From Phytophthora colocasiae (lineage: Eukaryota > Oomycota > Peronosporomycetes > Peronosporales > Peronosporaceae), in NCBI GenBank assembly GCA_018806915.1, contig JAGKQI010000035.1:124001-188000 (forward strand): a stretch of 64,000 nt of DNA, in the 5' to 3' direction. Below are positions 9,122-20,473 of this stretch, piece after piece (the first letter of the stretch is position 1; the number at the start of each line of letters is the position of its first letter). The notes under the pieces were generated by a model that saw only the letters and a program-made list of their open reading frames with translations, searched no databases and had not been told where the DNA came from. Position numbers and translations under genes: made by a program.

Positions 9122-10519
9122 TTGATGGTGGCTAGGAGATTACAAACTTCGCAACCTTGCTCGAATGGGCATATACCCATTTGTGCACCACAAATGAAGA
9201 GTTTTTCGGCAGCCGAGGCCACGGCCCTGACACAATTAGTGGGCGGGAGGAGACTGGTTTTGAATCCAACCCGCTTGTTTAAGCACGGGTTTATCGCACT
9301 GGAATGTTTCGAACATGACATCAACGATGAAGGTGATAAGAAAGGCAAGTCGTTTGGATTGATCCTTACCTCGCGAAGTACCTTCCATTATGTGATTAAA
9401 GCGCACTCCAGCCAGTAATCTACAGGACTTCTTAATGTTACAGACGAAACCTACAAACTTCATTTTGGTACGTGCTTTTGTTTTTAGGCAGCGCTCGCTT
9501 GTGCTAATATTTATTGTTTTACGTTTGGGTTTTAGGCGGCTGGACATCTCCTTCGTCGGATCTGCCGCCGCTGTGACGTGCTGGTAGATTTTGGCACTTC
9601 CACCACGCATTACCGCCGCAGCCAGTACTCCAAGACGTCCGTCACGTGGGTGTATATGTTCGTGAAAACGGAGCATCATGTTGCGTACGCTACAATGTTC
9701 AAGACGGTGAAACGTTTTGCTCAACAGTTTTGGAATTGACTAAACGCTGCGATTTGGGAGTCTTGACAGGGCCCAAATATATCGCAAATGCATATATGGA
9801 GGTGTGGCCATGTATTGTCCCGTTGAATTGCTATTCACACCTTGTTCGCAAAAGTCGCGAAATAATCAAGTTGCTCACGGCTCCCGCTTTTTACGAAGAC
9901 GATGTGCTGCCTGGCATTCGATACCTTTGCCACGCTTGCACGAAGAAACAATTTAACGCACTCGGTTCGCTGTTTCTACGGTATTGAGAGGAACAAGGCG
10001 AGACCAAGTACGCGGAATGGTTTGGAATCTATTACCTGGGCGATACGTGGGGAACTGGTCTATACTGCTGCTACTCCCGGAATAACTCCGTCCTAGAGTC
10101 GCATCACCGTGTGATAAACAGGCATGTGTTACCCAGATTCGTGCAAGTACGATAGTGCTGAACGAATCCTTCCCTCTGCGGCTTCAGGAAAGCCAACCCG
10201 AACGACGTCGCTAGATCATTTCTCGGAAGGTATGGTCTATGATTACGATTTTAGTTCCTTGCTAGTAGTGTGTGCGTACAGGTCCATTTATGAGTGAAGT
10301 GATCGTGCGTGCCCAAGCATTGCTGGCTGAGAAGGAAACTACTATGTCATTAAGGATACTCGCTCCAGGGTGGTGAAAGGAATCCTGTTAAACACTTCGA
10401 AGGTTTTGGTGTCAGCAAAGAACATCCACAGCACGCCAATGTACCGTTACAGAAACTCTCTCACCGGAAAGCTGTCAGACGCGTTGACCTTCAATACGGT
10501 GGATTTGCATTGTTTGTAG
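9122..10519 (+). pseudogene. Decayed MULE (Mutator-like) transposase
   Basis: Fragments in three frames read as one transposase: a DDE-region piece (FVKTEHHVAYATMFKTVKRF, about 9640-9735); YMEVWPCIVPLNCYSHLVRK and DDVLPGIRYLCHA...KQFNALGSLF (9795-9985); the diagnostic YAEWFGIYYLGDTWGTGL and LESHHRVIN (about 9995-10115); and a C-terminal piece (YVIKDTRSRVVKGILLN, about 10344-10519). Frameshifts and stops separate all of them. The N-terminal ORF at 9122-9418 is placed here only by position. The element encoded a cut-and-paste DNA transposase; TIRs were not found. Confidence 0.7.
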
Positions 10520-10543
10520 CTCCTTCCTGGTCGATACTTGCAG

Positions 10544-11211
10544 GTGGCCCTAGGGCTCATTCACAAGAGGCAGCTACAGCTGCCACAAGCCGTTGCAACG
10601 TTGTTACAGCAACTGCCGCCGTCCAAGGTCAGTAAGAACGGTGTGTTGCGGTGCTACTTGTTCTTGACATTGTTCGTGTATGTGCTATAGGTGGCGAGCT
10701 ACAAGAAGCAGTGGCAGAGCGTGGTATGGAAGGAGGGCGCCCAGGAGAAGATCACACCGGCGTCATAGGCGCTGATGGTGCTGCCGCCGCTGAAGGTGTG
10801 CGATAACCTGCCGCGTGTGTCAACAGAGCTGCTGGCTGCTAACCTTTGCCTGTTTGCGTATGTTGTAGGTGGCGAGTCTTACAGAGGCGTCGCGAGGCTT
10901 CATGGTGCTGCACAAGCAGTCAACATTGCCGGTGTCGGCCAAGGTGAATAGACTGGCGGTCAGTGGGGAGAGTACGCCCGGTCGCTGACGTTGTATGTGT
11001 ATGACCGCAGGTGATGAGCGTGGCGGCGCAGTACAGCAGCGTCGCGGTGCAGCACAAGACACCGGCACAGCCGTTGACACCAACGTCCAAGGTGCGTGAT
11101 GAATATGTACTGGACGACGGTGCACTAGTTGCTGATGTTGTGTGTATACGTAAGGTGCAGGTGGTGAGCATCGAGCAGCGGGCGGACTACACCTCATCGA
11201 TGCTGTGCAAG
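10544..11211 (+). pseudogene. Array of five small phase-0 exon-like units
   Basis: Five blocks of 84, 105, 75, 81 and 51 bp (10544-10627, 10691-10795, 10869-10943, 11011-11091, 11161-11211) are whole codons. Four of the five begin V-A/M/V-S (the first begins VAL), and all end in Lys at an AAG|GT donor, separated by GT-AG gaps of about 63-73 bp. Unit 2 has a stop. Further weaker units continue to about 11790. I do not recognise the protein. It follows directly on the MULE relic and might be a tail exon array or an unrelated duplicated-exon gene. Confidence 0.4.
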
Positions 11212-13130
11212 GTGTGCGAGGACGTTATGGAGGTGGTGCTTCCGATGGCTGATGCTGATACTGTACAACCCAGTACAATTCGTAAGCTGCTCAACTCGTC
11301 TAAACTGGCCAAGTGGATCAAGCGCAAAACCGTCGCCGGCCATCAAGCCGCACCATAAGATTGCCCGAGCAGCTTTTGCTGCAAATTTTTAAGTAAAACC
11401 AGGATTTGGCGTCGTATTGTTTTTGTATGTGCTTTGTAGGAGTTGGACATCGGGACGATACTGGCACAGCGGATGCTGGTACTGTAGGTAGAGGTGAGAA
11501 AGAACTACGTGAACTGTGTGGATGCTGTGGTTGTTGACGTCATTTGTGTGCTGTGTATGTAGCTCACGAGCATCGTGTAGGAGTTGTTGTTTGTGACGCC
11601 GCTGTCCGAGGTGAGGGAAGCCGTGTTTTGAGATGGACGCAGGATGTTGACGTTGTGCTATGTGATATGCAGTTTCCAAGCGCCGTGGATCAGCAGCAGT
11701 AGATGCTGAGGGTGGAGTTGCTGGCCCAGGTGAGCGGAAATTATATTGTAGAGATGTTCTGTGTTGGTGACACCGTTATGCCTGATGAGTAGTTACCAAA
11801 CGTCGCGTGTGCGTGCGTTCTGCTAGTGGTGTACGTGCGTCGAGACGTGGGCGTGCAGCTACTGAACGTCCGATTGGTGGCCAATCTGCTCGTGGTAAAC
11901 GTGCACTTCGAAGTGCAAGTAATGAACTTGCTTCGGGTGGTTTGACTGGCACTAGTGATGGACGTGCTGCTGGTGATGACTTTGTTTTGAGTGGCCAGGT
12001 TGGAAGCGATGAACTTGCTCGTGGTGGACGTGCACTTCGAGGTGGAGTCCAGCTGGTGATGAACTTGCTTCGAGTGGTATTGCTGGCACTAGTGGTAGAC
12101 GTGCTGGGCACAGCCCTCATGTATTAAATTCATCCAGTGATTCTGACGTACCCGGAAAGAATGTACATACCCTTGTATCACTGTCGGTTACTGCTGATTG
12201 AGTTTCATTGTAGATGAAGCACCTACTCCATTACCCCATAGCGATGCTGTGGTTGCAGTCGGACTTATCTTTAAGGACATCACTCGCGGGACGTGAGGCA
12301 AAAGGCTTGGAAGACCCAGGAAAATGCCGGTGAAGTTCTTTCTTGGGGAGTTGTTCATCTAATTCGGGCGATGAGTCCTGTTACCAAAAGCGACACGTCG
12401 GTGAAGGTGTTGGCAAGATCCTCGCTCAAGTAGCGATAGCGACATCGGCCCGCATGTGTTGGCATAGAAGTTCAGAGCGATATTTGTTAACTTGCAGAGC
12501 GTTGCCTTCATCGGTTTGTTGGAAGATTCCCGCACCTTTGGCAAAGTTATGATCAAGAAAACAGACGTGCGGGATGTTTCATTTTCGAGCAACCCTGCTA
12601 CACGAGATGCAACATTAGTATTCGCCAACATTTTTTTATTCGAAGAAGACGCGAAACTGGTGGTGGCCCGAGAGCTCGCAACTTTATCTAAGGCTCGCTT
12701 ACTGGCGGCGACATCTCGATTCTGCCCAAGACATCGAAAGTCGTGCACAGAGCCGTTTTGTCTACGCTGGAGTCTAGCAGATGCAATCTTTGTGAGATGC
12801 AGCTGGAAGGCTGATCAAGTTCCTGTGGAAGTAGCCATACCAATAACAACTACACTCAACCACTTCTCGCCACCTACAACATACGCAAACAGGCAAAGGT
12901 TAGCAGCCAGCAGCTCTGTTGACACACGCGGCAGGTTATCGCACACCTTCAGCGGCGGCAGCACCATCAGCGCCTATGACGCCGGTGTGATTTTCTCCTG
13001 GGCGCCCTCCTTCCATACCACGCTCTACCACTGCTTCTCGTAGCTCGTCACCTATAGCACATACACAAACAACGTCAAGTACAAGTAGAACCGCAACACA
13101 CCATTCTTACTGACCTTGGACGGCGGCAGT
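10612..13130. repeat. Inverted repeat, arms 10612-10876 and 12866-13130
   Basis: The 265-bp arms are reverse complements at roughly 93-95% by eye and are collinear (coordinates sum to 23742). The arms contain units 1-2 of the exon array with intron boundaries, so the minus strand at 13130-12866 repeats the same exon-intron pattern. No target-site duplication was seen, so this could be an inverted duplication and not a transposon. Confidence 0.8.
11790..12127 (+). other. Arg/Gly/Ser low-complexity coding remnant
   Basis: The reading frame after the exon array gives repeats such as RGRAATE, SNELASGGL and RGGRALRGG, built from tandem copies of a CGTGGACGTGCACTTCGA-like unit. Frames switch near the end. 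Probably the degraded repeat domain of the preceding gene; function unknown. Confidence 0.35.
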
Positions 13131-13421
13131 CTGTGCTTCATGGTCATGGAGGTGTTGCATCAAGGTGTCTTCGCCGAGGAAGAAGTCGATTCCTTCCTCA
13201 CCATTGTGATGCCCGTTAGGGACGACGTACTGGTATCGCGAGTACAAGCTCTGGACACTTGGCCGCTTCGATGCCAACCCATCTTTCAATCGCGCCGCCC
13301 ACATATCACGAAACCGAACGCCCCACGCGGTGGACGTATCGGTCGCAGTAAGCCGACGTCGCTTGCTGACTGGTGGGTCGCATGCCTTCTTCTCTCCGGG
13401 TGTTTCTTCACCAAGCGTCAT
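13119..13421 (-). CDS. Unrecognised charged ORF, possible first exon
   Basis: About 100 codons ending at an AAG|GTCAGT donor inside the right inverted-repeat arm, so it could be exon 1 of the minus-strand copy of the exon array. The basic patch SKRRRLTATD may be a nuclear signal. The next exon contains stops. No domain recognised. Confidence 0.3.
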
Positions 13422-14237
13422 GAATTCTCCGAAATGGGAAGCGGGGGGAAACGGACGGTCACCACGCCGTCGTTCTTCGCGATTACTTTTAACAGATCAA
13501 ATTTTCATCTGTTATTTTGTAATTAATATGCTTTGTGTTTTTGAAATAATTAAATTAATCAAGAAAAATTAATTCTCAAAGGCATTTATTCCAGCAACAG
13601 TGTAGTCCCTTAAGTATTTAAGCTGGGATGAGACGTCCTTCTGCTGCTCGAGGCTCTGGGTCTCTTAGGTTTCGGACCGGGCGAGAGTGACGAACTGTGT
13701 CCACCACAGCCCACTGGGAATCCATACGGGCCACATGCTTCTTCTGGACGGCTACGAACTTCACTAGTTTGGGATGCAACATGGTCATCACGGCCTGCAC
13801 GCAGCCGGCGGCGATAGCCAGCGTCTTTGCAGATTGTGCTCCCTGCTTCGGCATGAGGTGAAAAAGCAGTCTGACCTCACTAAGTCCCGAGGACCTCAGG
13901 ACAGGAGTGATCCCTGCGATCGTATTCCCCCCTCCCAGAGTCCTACCCCCCCGGGGTCCAGGAAGGCCACAGATGGAATGGCCCCGTGGCGATGATAGTT
14001 GTCATACGGCACGTCCTTCTGCTTCAAAAGCTACGAGATGTCGTGGTAAAGGGATAATGGTACATGAAGATCTGTCGGTTGAGGTGTTGATGAAGGTCAT
14101 ACATGCAGGCGAATAAGGACACTGGATTGTCACGGGTATTATAGTTAGCACTGAGAATGTCCTAATATGTTTATGTGGCTGGCTACGTAACCCTGTAGCG
14201 CGTACGCTACAGGTCTTTCCAACCGCGTTTTTTTCAG
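13422..14237. other. Region with no supported gene
   Basis: Contains an AT-rich patch (13500-13620) and a minus ORF of 78 aa at 13618-13854 with no recognised domain. Because it lies immediately 3' of the Fanzor1 relic on the minus strand, the element's guide-RNA end would be expected in roughly 13900-14237, but no such structure could be verified. Confidence 0.4.
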
Positions 14238-17200
14238 TCACTGGGCTGTTAGCTGGAACGCTCTCAGCCGTCTCCCACCGTGCTTTCCGTTTAGTCCGCT
14301 CAGTAGTAGCTCAAGCATGTTTCTCGCCGCGTTGACATCCCGATTCCAGAAGTTGGTCTTGCAGCAGCTGTTAGTACAGCGCATGACGTTTCTAGAAAGG
14401 ACAATTTTCCGACTCGCAAGCTTGGGTTTCTGAACTTGGACATCTTTGCAATCTCCTTCACCTCTTTCGGGAAGGATTGTCCTGGTCCGCACGTCTGGTT
14501 CGTCGTCTTTCCTCTTGACATTGTTGAACAGACGAGCATGTGAGACTGGTGCGATACTCGTCCATTGGAATCACCGTCGCCCTCTTCTTCAGCGCCTCGA
14601 CAAAACCTTTGCCTGGGCCTGTAGGGTGACCTCTGATACCGTCTCTTCGACTCCAGTCACCGTAAGCGATACACACCCGTTTGCTAGGCTTGGGAACGAT
14701 TCGCGTTGCTAATGTCGTCAACGCCGCCATCTTAGTGCGGTCCTGCGTGAACCTCCACCGCAAAAAGGCTTGTTCGGCAGAGAACGCGAGTAGGAAGCGG
14801 GCGCGCAACCAGGAGAAGTGGAGACGGTCCAAGTAGATGTGGTGGAGTGGATCTGCCAAAATCGCGTTGAGGCAGGTCCCGATCGCCACTTGCGCCCAGA
14901 CACCGACTAACGGAGGGGGTCCCCCGATGATCCGTGATCTAGCTGTGTGTAGTTTCACCTTGTGTACCCGTCGGTAGGCGGGTTACGGTCTTCCAGGTGA
15001 CTTCAGAAGAGGTCTGGTTGGCGAAGAAGAAGGTCGTGGGTTACGCAGGGTTTGAGGTAGCGTGGATATGCTTCACTATACCTCGGGATACTTGATCCCG
15101 GTTGTAGGCGAGTTCTCGAGCCTTGATCCGGGTGTCTGGTCCTTGCTCCAGGTCTTCCAAAGATCCGATGTTAGGGATCTGGTCCCTCCTTTACGTTGCT
15201 TGCCGCTTTCTTTAGCGGGGTCTTGAGAGGGTGAGATTCGACGGGACCGTCAGGCTAAACAACCAATTCCTTCCGATCCGGGGTTTGCACTTAAAGGATA
15301 GTCACTAGATAGGTAAAACTGGCCAATATATTATCCAGTATTAACCGCTAAACTACGGTAGATCACGTCCTTATCTTCCATACGCTTGTAGGGCCAATGT
15401 AGTTCCCGGTTCCAGGCGTGGCGACGGCACTTGAGTGGTTCAGGGCAAATTCGCTTCTGTTTATGGTTATTCCTATGCCTACTAGTCCCATCCTGATTTA
15501 CTATCCTACGATCACACATGGCTGATCTCTAACTTGGTTCCCCTAACCCTGATCCGGAGCTGATGCGATACTTAATCGGGAGCCGATCTCGTACTTAATC
15601 GGGATGTGATCGCCCCGTGATCCCGCTTGGTCTTCGTCTGGGGAGACGTCGAGTCTTGAGCCCAATTTAGCCCGGAGTCGATCTTGTACTTGATCCGAGG
15701 CGACCCCACCAGTGATCCCGCGTGCTCATCGTCCCGAGAGCCCAGATCACACTGACGGACAACCCCAGAGGGACAGGCCGTACCGTGCGCCAAGATCGTA
15801 CCCACTCAGGAGCATGTAGTCGCCGATGACGCGGGAACACCCTTGATCGTCCCGTCCCCACTTCCATATATCTTGATCACCTTCGACCACCGCTCCACTG
15901 CCACGGATCGCCTGCGCCTGAGCTCCTGGAAGTCGCGATCCGTTCCTGCCTGAGTCCAACCTGATTCACTCCTCGTTACATTTGCTCTCCGCAGCACGGA
16001 TCGGTGCTGCTGGAGTCGCTGCGGTGTCTCCGGGTCGGAGGCCACCCTTTTTGTCCGTCGTCTGTTCGGCGGCGACCCGCCGCGGAAGTCCCTTTTGTCT
16101 GTTTCCGGTCGGGATCCACCATGCCGTTATCTGATTCGCCTCAGATCTGGGTATCACAGGTGGTCCCTGTCGCTCTCTCCGGCTCTCCCGACTTCGTGGC
16201 TGGTATTACCTTTCCGGGAAATCTTCTTATTGACTTGACCACATAGAGATCGTAGTTCGCGGTCTTGAACGAAGGCATCGCTCGGACGGCTGCGTACCAC
16301 GGCTCGCGCTTCTTGAGTTTCTCGTAGGACAAGCGGAAGTCGTTCATACGCGCCAAATGTCGGTTCTCACGTGTTGATATTGCAACAATACGCTCTCGTT
16401 CTTTTCACTCTTTCTGCCGAGCTCTGGCTCGCTGTTGCCGTCGGCGAATGAAGCGATGGCGCCTCCGAGTGGAAAGATGACCAACCGAGACGGCAGTGGC
16501 GAGAGATCGCATCCCGGGGTCGATACCGATGAAGTCGTCTGGTAAGTAACTCTGGCCGAGCTTGAACAACTTCTTGCCAAGGTATCTTTTCAGCAATCTC
16601 TTCCGGGGTCTTCACTTTCCTCTTCTTTGGTGTCGTTGAGCTGGTTGGAGCTGCCGTACCGTCGTTCTTCTTTCTCTTCTTCCGCGGATCCTGCTCCTTG
16701 ACGACAGCTGAGGTCGTAGTCACTGGTCGGATCATGGTGATCGACACCCCATAGCCGTTGGTCTTGGAGCTCGTCTGCGAACTTGCGGTTCCGTGTCTCG
16801 ATCTGGTCAACATCGAACACCTTCCGCAGAATCTCACCCGATGCTTCTGGAACGTCTGTAGGCTGAATGGCAGTCGATCTACTTCCGGTAACTCGGTGCC
16901 CATGACTGGATCGTGAATAAGTCGAGTGGAAGAGGCTGAACAGAGTCGTTGCATTGATCTTCACGTAGGTAAGAGGTCGACACTGGCAACAGAGAGTACA
17001 ATCGGGCTCCCTTCGTCTTCGGGTTTTTGGCGGCGAACTTTTCCATGAAGGTCAACATGTCGTACAGCTTGTGTAGGAAGTGGGCGCTGTTCGCTCGTAC
17101 TTGACATGGCCACGGTACGATCCCAAGCCACACACGAAGCTCCTTCTACACCGGGTCGCTTGTTTCATCCCACTGAGTCCACTGCTTCACCATTTTTCCA

Positions 17201-17324
17201 GCCGTCGTCGTCATCTTCGGCTACCGACTTCACGCAAAAACAGCTATCCACCAGCTTCTTTGTCTGCTTGTACGAGAGCTCTAGCTTCCCCTCCTCCGCG
17301 TACTTGAACCGGACGTACTGGTGC
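14238..17324 (-). pseudogene. Fanzor1-type (TnpB-like) RNA-guided nuclease relic
   Basis: Read on the minus strand in several frames. The N-terminal coding frame reaches the Gypsy-H LTR edge at 17324 and continues through FLHKLYDMLTFMEKF and ARLYSLLPVSTSYL (about 17000). Then come TNGYGVSITMIRP (about 16745), a basic KKRKK/PKKRKV linker (nuclear signal-like, about 16620-16690), RuvC-I with the catalytic Asp in FIGIDPGMRSLATAV (Asp near 16520), MNDFRLSYEKLKKREPWY (about 16320), the bridging FLRWRFTQDRTKM, GDWSRRDGIRGH...GPGKGF, DEYRTSLTC and the zinc-finger/RuvC-III end RCTNSCC...WNRDVNAARNM (Asp near 14338), stop 14238. A solo LTR (14838-16243) and several frameshifts break it. Fanzors cut DNA guided by an RNA from the element's end. 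Confidence 0.85.
14838..16243. mobile_element. Solo LTR (Gypsy-G family) inside Fanzor1
   Basis: Starts TGTGGTGG and ends ACCACA, flanked by the 4-bp duplication TAGA (14834-14837 and 16244-16247). It is the same family as the LTR at 26791-28156. Removing it plus one TAGA rejoins the Fanzor frame (…NYDLY + LDRLHF…), which shows a clean insertion followed by LTR-LTR recombination. Confidence 0.9.
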
Positions 17325-17757
17325 TGTAATGGGTCTACTTAGACCTATTAGGTGGCGTACACGTGCGCTTACGTGTATGAGGAAGCGTGCAAATAGAATA
17401 GACTTAATTTAAGTATACTTATTTAAATAAGTATAATTAAATCAAATATAACTAAATTAAACTGCAAAAATACCGAAAAATGAGAACTGTTATTGAATTT
17501 GGCATAAGCCAATTATGGACCTCCTAAAACTGTTTGTTATCTATTTCTAAAGGGTCTGCCAACGTGTGGTTGGCAGAAACTCTGCTCAGTGATTGGTAGA
17601 AATCCGTTACTTTCTACCAATAATATGCACGCCCATGTATCCATTGGTGTGTACAGCACACCAAGGTCTGAGGCCCCATTTCCAACCTCTAACAGTTATC
17701 CTAATCTGTTAGAGTTACAAGTGGTAACAACCACTCTGTACGTGTAACCCCGTTACA
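17325..17757 (-). repeat. Gypsy-H 3' LTR
   Basis: 433 bp, TGTAATGG to CGTTACA. It differs from the other LTR by scattered changes and lacks one 35-bp hairpin-bearing segment. Confidence 0.9.
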
Positions 17758-17857
17758 CCATCCCCTGTTAAGATTCGACGTATCGGTCTCGATACGTCAA
17801 TCAACAGAACTTGACAAGACCGTCAAGTTCCCAAGAGAAATCCGAGTTCATTTCGCA

Positions 17858-19376
17858 ATGGACTCGCCAACGCCCACGTCTCCGTCCGCTACTGCGGACG
17901 CGCAAGCCTCACCTGCTGCCTCTGCAGCAGGAACAACGACCTCAGCAGTGCTCACTAGCACTGCTGCTTCCAGCGGTCCGACAGAGAAGCTCTCTGTCAC
18001 CAAGTACCATGCTCTCTATAAGGAGAAGCATGAGAAGAAGAAGAAGTCTTCTTCTCTAGCAGAGATTAAGAATCCTGCTGTCCCTCTCAAAGAACTCTTT
18101 GGAGAGGACTACGAAGACATCCTCGACTACGAGGAGGATGTCGAGGAGGGGGAGGTTGATGTCAAGGCTCCCGCTCCCGTGTCTTCGTCCGAAGACACGT
18201 CAGACCCACCCGTGGGATCTCGACGACCTCGTTATGAGGCCTCGGACGCTTCAAGCTCGAAGCGTCCGCGCAGTGATGATGAAGCGTCCCCCATGTCGAG
18301 GGCGCTCACTGCCCCGCGCACTGATCCGCCAGTGCGCACGCCATGGATGCCTACTGAGGCGGAGATCCATGACCGGTTCGGTGCTAGTGCACCACCGAAC
18401 CCGATACTGTTGTACTCATGCAACAGTATCAACGACGACGACGTCGCCGCTAAGGTTGTCTTTATGTCCGAGACTCAAAGACGCGACTACTATATCGGGC
18501 TCTTCCACGAGCTCCGATACTATGCAGCGAAGAAGACTTCGCGCAAGAGCAAAAGGCCAGAGTGGCAGGCACTTTGTCAGTCGTGGAACGCCTTTGTTGA
18601 AAACTTCAACAAAGACCCGAAGGCATATCGCGATCGCGTTGCTGCGGCTCGCGATCGCTACTACACTTACACTACACGTGGTAAGTGTGAACGCCTCCAT
18701 GATCAGTCCATGGAAGCGGGGATCCCATGTGCCGTTCCCTTTGGCAACACGTCTCACCGAAAGTGATCTCCTGGGGTACACGATTGTCCGTGTACCCGAT
18801 CACATCAAGGAGCTCCGTGGTCGTATTGTGCCACGCGAAGCTCCGAGTGCTGTGGCTGACCGCAGCACTCCTCGTGCAGGGATTACCCCTGCAAGTTATG
18901 GTGGGCTTCGTACGCCCTCACCATTTCCGGAACGTCCTCCATCAGGACGTTCCGCAGCTCTTATGTATCTCGATGGGGAGGAAATCCTCTCCAACGAATA
19001 CGAAAACGAACCCCTTGAGAGTTCGTTCTCTTATGAGCCACGATCCGCTCCACAATCCAGCGGATCGCTCCACGCGCGTCGCGCAACGGCGGCGGAGGGG
19101 GTGGGAACACTCCCTCCGCATGGTCAACGCTATGACCATGACGATCGTGCCCTGCACGATCGAGTTGCTGCGCTGGAGCAGACACAGAGTGCTGAGATAG
19201 CTGCTCTGAAGCAGGAGGTTCGTGTCCTCCGTGCTGAGGTCTGCGAGGCAGCTCAGACTGCCTCGAACCTCTCGTCCGGTCTTGGGACGAGAGTGAACCA
19301 GTTGATCGACCGTGTCGACGGTCTCGAGAAGGCCTTCCAGGCCTCTCGCACTCCTCAGTCGGACTACCAACCCTAG
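17858..19376 (+). pseudogene. Antisense coiled-coil ORF of Gypsy-H
   Basis: Runs opposite to gag-pol. The first frame (17858-18766, 302 aa) has a low-complexity start, a basic-acidic stretch (KEKHEKKKK then EDYEDILDYEEDVEEGEVD), a KRPRSDDE nuclear-signal-like patch and a helical domain (YYIGLFHELRYYAAKK). A single shift near 18690-18760 moves into a second frame that stays open to 19376 and ends in a coiled coil (DRVAALEQTQSAEIAALKQE and following heptads). It starts just inside the 3' LTR and overlaps the integrase/chromodomain end on the other strand. It is not gag, which is present in sense. Role unknown. Confidence 0.6.
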
Positions 19377-20419
19377 GTAGTCCGTGCTGCACGTACGGCT
19401 TCAACCGCCCGACGTAGAAGGTCGGGTGGAGCCTCATGCTGGACGGTATGTCCAGCCGGTACGCGTTACCATGCCGTTCAAGTACTTTGAACGGCCCAAT
19501 GAATCTTGGAGCAAGCTTGCTTGCTCCAAAGTCAGACACTGCATGTTTAGGCAGGTTTTGTGTAGCTAACAAAACTAATGAACCCACTTTGAATTCATTT
19601 ATGTTGCCCCTACCAACATTATCAGCGTTCAGCTTCTGTCGATCGACAGAAGCTGCGATAGCATCCTGGACAAACCGTATGACGGCTTGTCTTCGCTGGA
19701 CAAAGTCTAGCGCACCCGAGCTGAATCCTTTCAGCTTGTCGCCCTTGTCAGCAGCAGGCCCTGCCTGCTCGCTATCATCTCTCATGTCTGTGCCCGGCAC
19801 AGACATCGCGCGCTCGTTCCTGCTCGAACGAGACGTCGCACGCGTCACCGCAACTGATAGTGTGCTGCTATCAGTTGTATTCTGCGGTTGTTCGGACGCA
19901 ACCGTAGATCCTCCCCCACTTAAGGAGGAAGCTACCCTGCCGAGCATGCTCGGCAATCGTGGATGCCTCATGGCGTTCACGTAGAACGGTGTATGCCCTG
20001 TCGAGGCATGCACCGAGTTGTTGATGGCAAACTCTGCCATCGGCAAGCACTCGCTCCAATGCGGGAACGAGTGAGCGTAGCTCTTCAACGTGTCACCCAG
20101 TACACGGTTGACACGTTCGGTCTGTCCGTCCGTCTGCGGATGATCCGCAGTCGACATTGATAACTGTGAACCAAGAAGTGTTAAACACTTCTTGCCAGAA
20201 CCGCGCTGTGAAGCGTGGATCACGGTCCGACACAATGTCGAGCGGCATGCCATGGTGTTTGAACACCATGTCAACAAACAGTCGCGCAGTCTGCGCGGCT
20301 GTAACAGTAGCCGGGACGGCAGCAAGATGAACCATCTTGCTGAATCGGTCCACAAAGACAACGATGCCCGTCCTCCGCTTGCTGTCAGGCGGAAGACCGA
20401 AGACAAAGTCCATGGACAT
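18880..20419 (-). pseudogene. Gypsy-H integrase core and chromodomain
   Basis: Catalytic-core pieces: MDFVFGLPPDSKRRTGIVVF (first Asp), SDRDPRFTARFW (second Asp) and HPQTDGQTERVNRVLGD (Glu). A frameshift near 20160 separates the first two from the third. The C-terminal domain includes VGSLVLLATQNLP, LAPRFIGPFKVLE and HPTFYVGRLKPY. After a Pro/Ser-rich linker a chromodomain follows (IRWIVERIVAHKRT...FRIRWRGFPPHRDT), interrupted by a stop at about 18961 and ending near 18880. The chromodomain normally steers integration to marked chromatin. Confidence 0.8.
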
Positions 20420-20473
20420 GGACTGCCAACACTCCGACGGAGTCGGTAGTGATTGAAGAGGAGCCTGCGAGAA

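Noticed and set aside
9236..9724. 162-aa minus ORF
   Set aside because: Opposite strand carries MULE transposase motifs; this frame has none.
12492..13043. 183-aa plus ORF
   Set aside because: Runs into the inverted-repeat arm and has no recognisable domain; an overlapping minus ORF is equally long, so neither can be supported.
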